NCBI GenBank assembly: GCA_964612075.1
Contig: CAZTFC010000002.1
Coordinates: 1-64,000, forward strand
Direction of reading: 5' to 3'
DNA from: UBA2219 sp964612075
Lineage (GTDB): Bacteria > Desulfobacterota > Deferrimicrobia > Deferrimicrobiales > Deferrimicrobiaceae
DNA: 64,000 nucleotides
In this document: piece by piece, positions 63,012 to 64,000 of the stretch
Layout: every line of letters starts with the position of its first letter
Numbering within the stretch: the first letter of the stretch is position 1
The notes under the pieces: model-generated
The model's database searches: none
What the model was told of the DNA's origin: nothing
What the model saw: only the letters and a program-made list of their open reading frames with translations
Translations under genes and position numbers: made by a program

Positions 63012-63731
63012 CTAGTTCTTTCTCCCCATCATTTCGAAAAGGCTGTTCTCTATGTCGATCAGGTGCTCGCGCATGGCCTGCGCCGCGCCTTCCGGGTCGC
63101 GGGCCTTGATCGCGTCGAGCAGCTCCCTGTGCCGCTGGATGGATTTCTCGGCCCTTCCCTCGACCTGGAGAAAATTGTCCCGGCTCTCCAGGAAGAGGCT
63201 CATGTTGTTGTCGACAATGTGGAGAAGGAAACGGTTCCTCGCCGCGCCGGCCAGGAGGTAATGGAAATTCCGGTCGGTTTCCGTGCCCGAATCCCCGCGC
63301 GTGATCTCCCGCTCCTGCTGGGCGAGGGTCTTTTCCATCAGCCGGATCTCGTCGTCGTTCGCGCGCTCGGCGGCCAGGTAGGCCAGCTGCGGCTCGATCA
63401 GCCGGCGCATCTCGAACAGCTCCCGCTGGCCGTCCTTTTCGGAGCAGATGACGGAAGCCAGCGGGTTGACCAGCGATTCCACGGGATGTTTCGCGATGTA
63501 CGTGCCGTTGCCCTGGCGGCTTTCGAGAAGACCCTGGCTCTCCAGGGAACGGATGGCCTCACGGACGGAAGACCGGCTGACCCGGAACACTTCAGCCAGC
63601 TCCCGCTCGACGGGAAGCTGATCTCCGGACTTGAATCGACCCTTGTCGATCATGTCTTTGATCTTTGCAACGATTTCCTCATATACCCTTGTCTTCTTGA
63701 CCGGCTTGAACAGCTTTAACTTCTTCTTCAC
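63012..63731 (-). CDS. GntR/FadR-family transcriptional regulator
   Basis: A 239-residue regulator. Residues about 10-80 form the winged helix-turn-helix (YEEIVAKIKDMIDKGRFKSG, LAEVFRVSRSSVREAIRSLE, GLLESRQGNGTYI). Residues 90-235 form an all-helical FCD effector domain with the Asp/His ligand set typical of the family (ending HRELLDAIKARDPEGAAQAM). FadR-type proteins sense organic acids, so it is probably the regulator of porCDAB and perhaps tctCBA. The GTG at 63731, 27 bases after the AAA ATPase stop, is the best start; the ribosome binding site is weak. Confidence 0.9.
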   Translation of the reverse strand: MKKKLKLFKPVKKTRVYEEIVAKIKDMIDKGRFKSGDQLPVERELAEVFRVSRSSVREAIRSLESQGLLESRQGNGTYIAKHPVESLVNPLASVICSEKDGQRELFEMRRLIEPQLAYLAAERANDDEIRLMEKTLAQQEREITRGDSGTETDRNFHYLLAGAARNRFLLHIVDNNMSLFLESRDNFLQVEGRAEKSIQRHRELLDAIKARDPEGAAQAMREHLIDIENSLFEMMGRKN

Positions 63732-63757
63732 CCAGGGTCCCCGGCCGAAAGAAGGCT

Positions 63758-64000
63758 TCAGCGCTTCAGTGCGCGGGCTTTGATCGTGGAGGCGGCGCCG
63801 GCCTGGTCGGCCGCCTGCTCGAAATGCTCCGAAGCGATCGTCAGGTTCGAGTAGTCGGGCTTCTCTTCCCTGCAGAGCGCCTCGTCCACGACGGACAGGA
63901 CCGCCTTCTTGCACATGGTCTCGATGTCCGCGCCGGTCCAGCCGTCGGTCCGTTCGGCGAGGGCGTTGATGTCGACCTCGGTGCGGAACGGGAGGGTCTG
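63758..64000 (-). CDS. AAA ATPase, CDC48/VCP-like (C-terminal end only)
   Basis: Only the last 80 codons are inside the window; the rest lies beyond base 64000. The visible part reads TLPFRTEVDINALAERTDGW and TGADIETMCKKAVLSVVDEA, the C-terminal small helical domain of type II AAA ATPases such as CDC48/VCP or FtsH-like proteins. These use ATP to remodel or unfold proteins. The stop (63758-63760) is 27 bases from the GntR start, so the two are probably cotranscribed. Confidence 0.82.
   Translation of the reverse strand, partial: QTLPFRTEVDINALAERTDGWTGADIETMCKKAVLSVVDEALCREEKPDYSNLTIASEHFEQAADQAGAASTIKARALKR

Overview
The window is high-GC, densely coded DNA from a Gram-negative bacterium. 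No rRNA or other decisive taxonomic marker is present. The gene content points to an anaerobic or microaerophilic, respiratory deltaproteobacterium-like organism (Desulfuromonadota/Geobacter-like lineages or relatives). The basis is the mix of multiheme c-type cytochromes, an alternative-complex-III/Qrc-like quinol oxidoreductase, cNOR-type nitric oxide reductase, four-subunit 2-oxoacid:ferredoxin oxidoreductase, pyruvate phosphate dikinase, TonB and AddAB. This placement is inference.

Layout. 1-3315 is a leftward operon: ATC-hydrolase-like protein, small diheme membrane cytochrome, endonuclease IV, DUF2889 protein and an M29 aminopeptidase cut by the window edge. 3777-6576 holds a small unknown gene, priA and tRNA-Ala(CGC). 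7029-11486 is a compact rightward cluster with a clear promoter: XRE-cupin regulator, lysine 2,3-aminomutase, two D-Ala-D-Ala-ligase-like ATP-grasp enzymes and a GNAT acetyltransferase. The last four overlap at start/stop codons and look like an uncharacterised pathway that makes beta-lysine, ligates it and acetylates it. 11736-14481 carries a DUF1992 gene and an Fn3-like repeat lipoprotein. 14459-20938 is an AddA/AddB-type recombination nuclease pair. 20998-25475 has a methyltransferase, then a translationally coupled MFS-TonB-sensor trio whose sensor is a degenerate histidine kinase. 25472-27907 is a DUF457 membrane hydrolase and class II fumarase. 28139-30515 is a SulP anion transporter.

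30541-33785 is a nitric oxide reduction locus: a NorC carrying an extra heme domain, NorB, a DUF1858-like mini-ORF, a small helical protein and a cupin. After a 198-bp foldback repeat and a polytopic membrane protein, 35351-41190 encodes a six-gene complex resembling alternative complex III but with the MopB and FeS subunits separate, as in Qrc, and without the second NrfD subunit. It would plausibly deliver quinol electrons to c-type cytochromes. 41201-46333 is housekeeping and miscellaneous: a GATase, an FmdB protein, two metallophosphoesterases, an aminotransferase and a heme/thioredoxin-fold protein. 46582-48627 encodes secreted Fn3/Big_2 repeat proteins. 48751-53992 holds a universal stress protein, a gamma-glutamyltransferase-like protein and PpdK.

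54135-64000 is leftward: a TerC-like protein, an SDR epimerase, TctABC, PorCDAB, a FadR-type regulator and the end of an AAA ATPase. This suggests regulated uptake of a carboxylate and its ferredoxin-linked oxidation, with PpdK linking pyruvate to PEP.

Several intergenic hairpins share arms ending in GGGAC/GTCCC and look like dispersed REP-type elements. Strong intrinsic terminators follow the Big_2 gene, the stress-protein gene, ppdK, terC and tctC.
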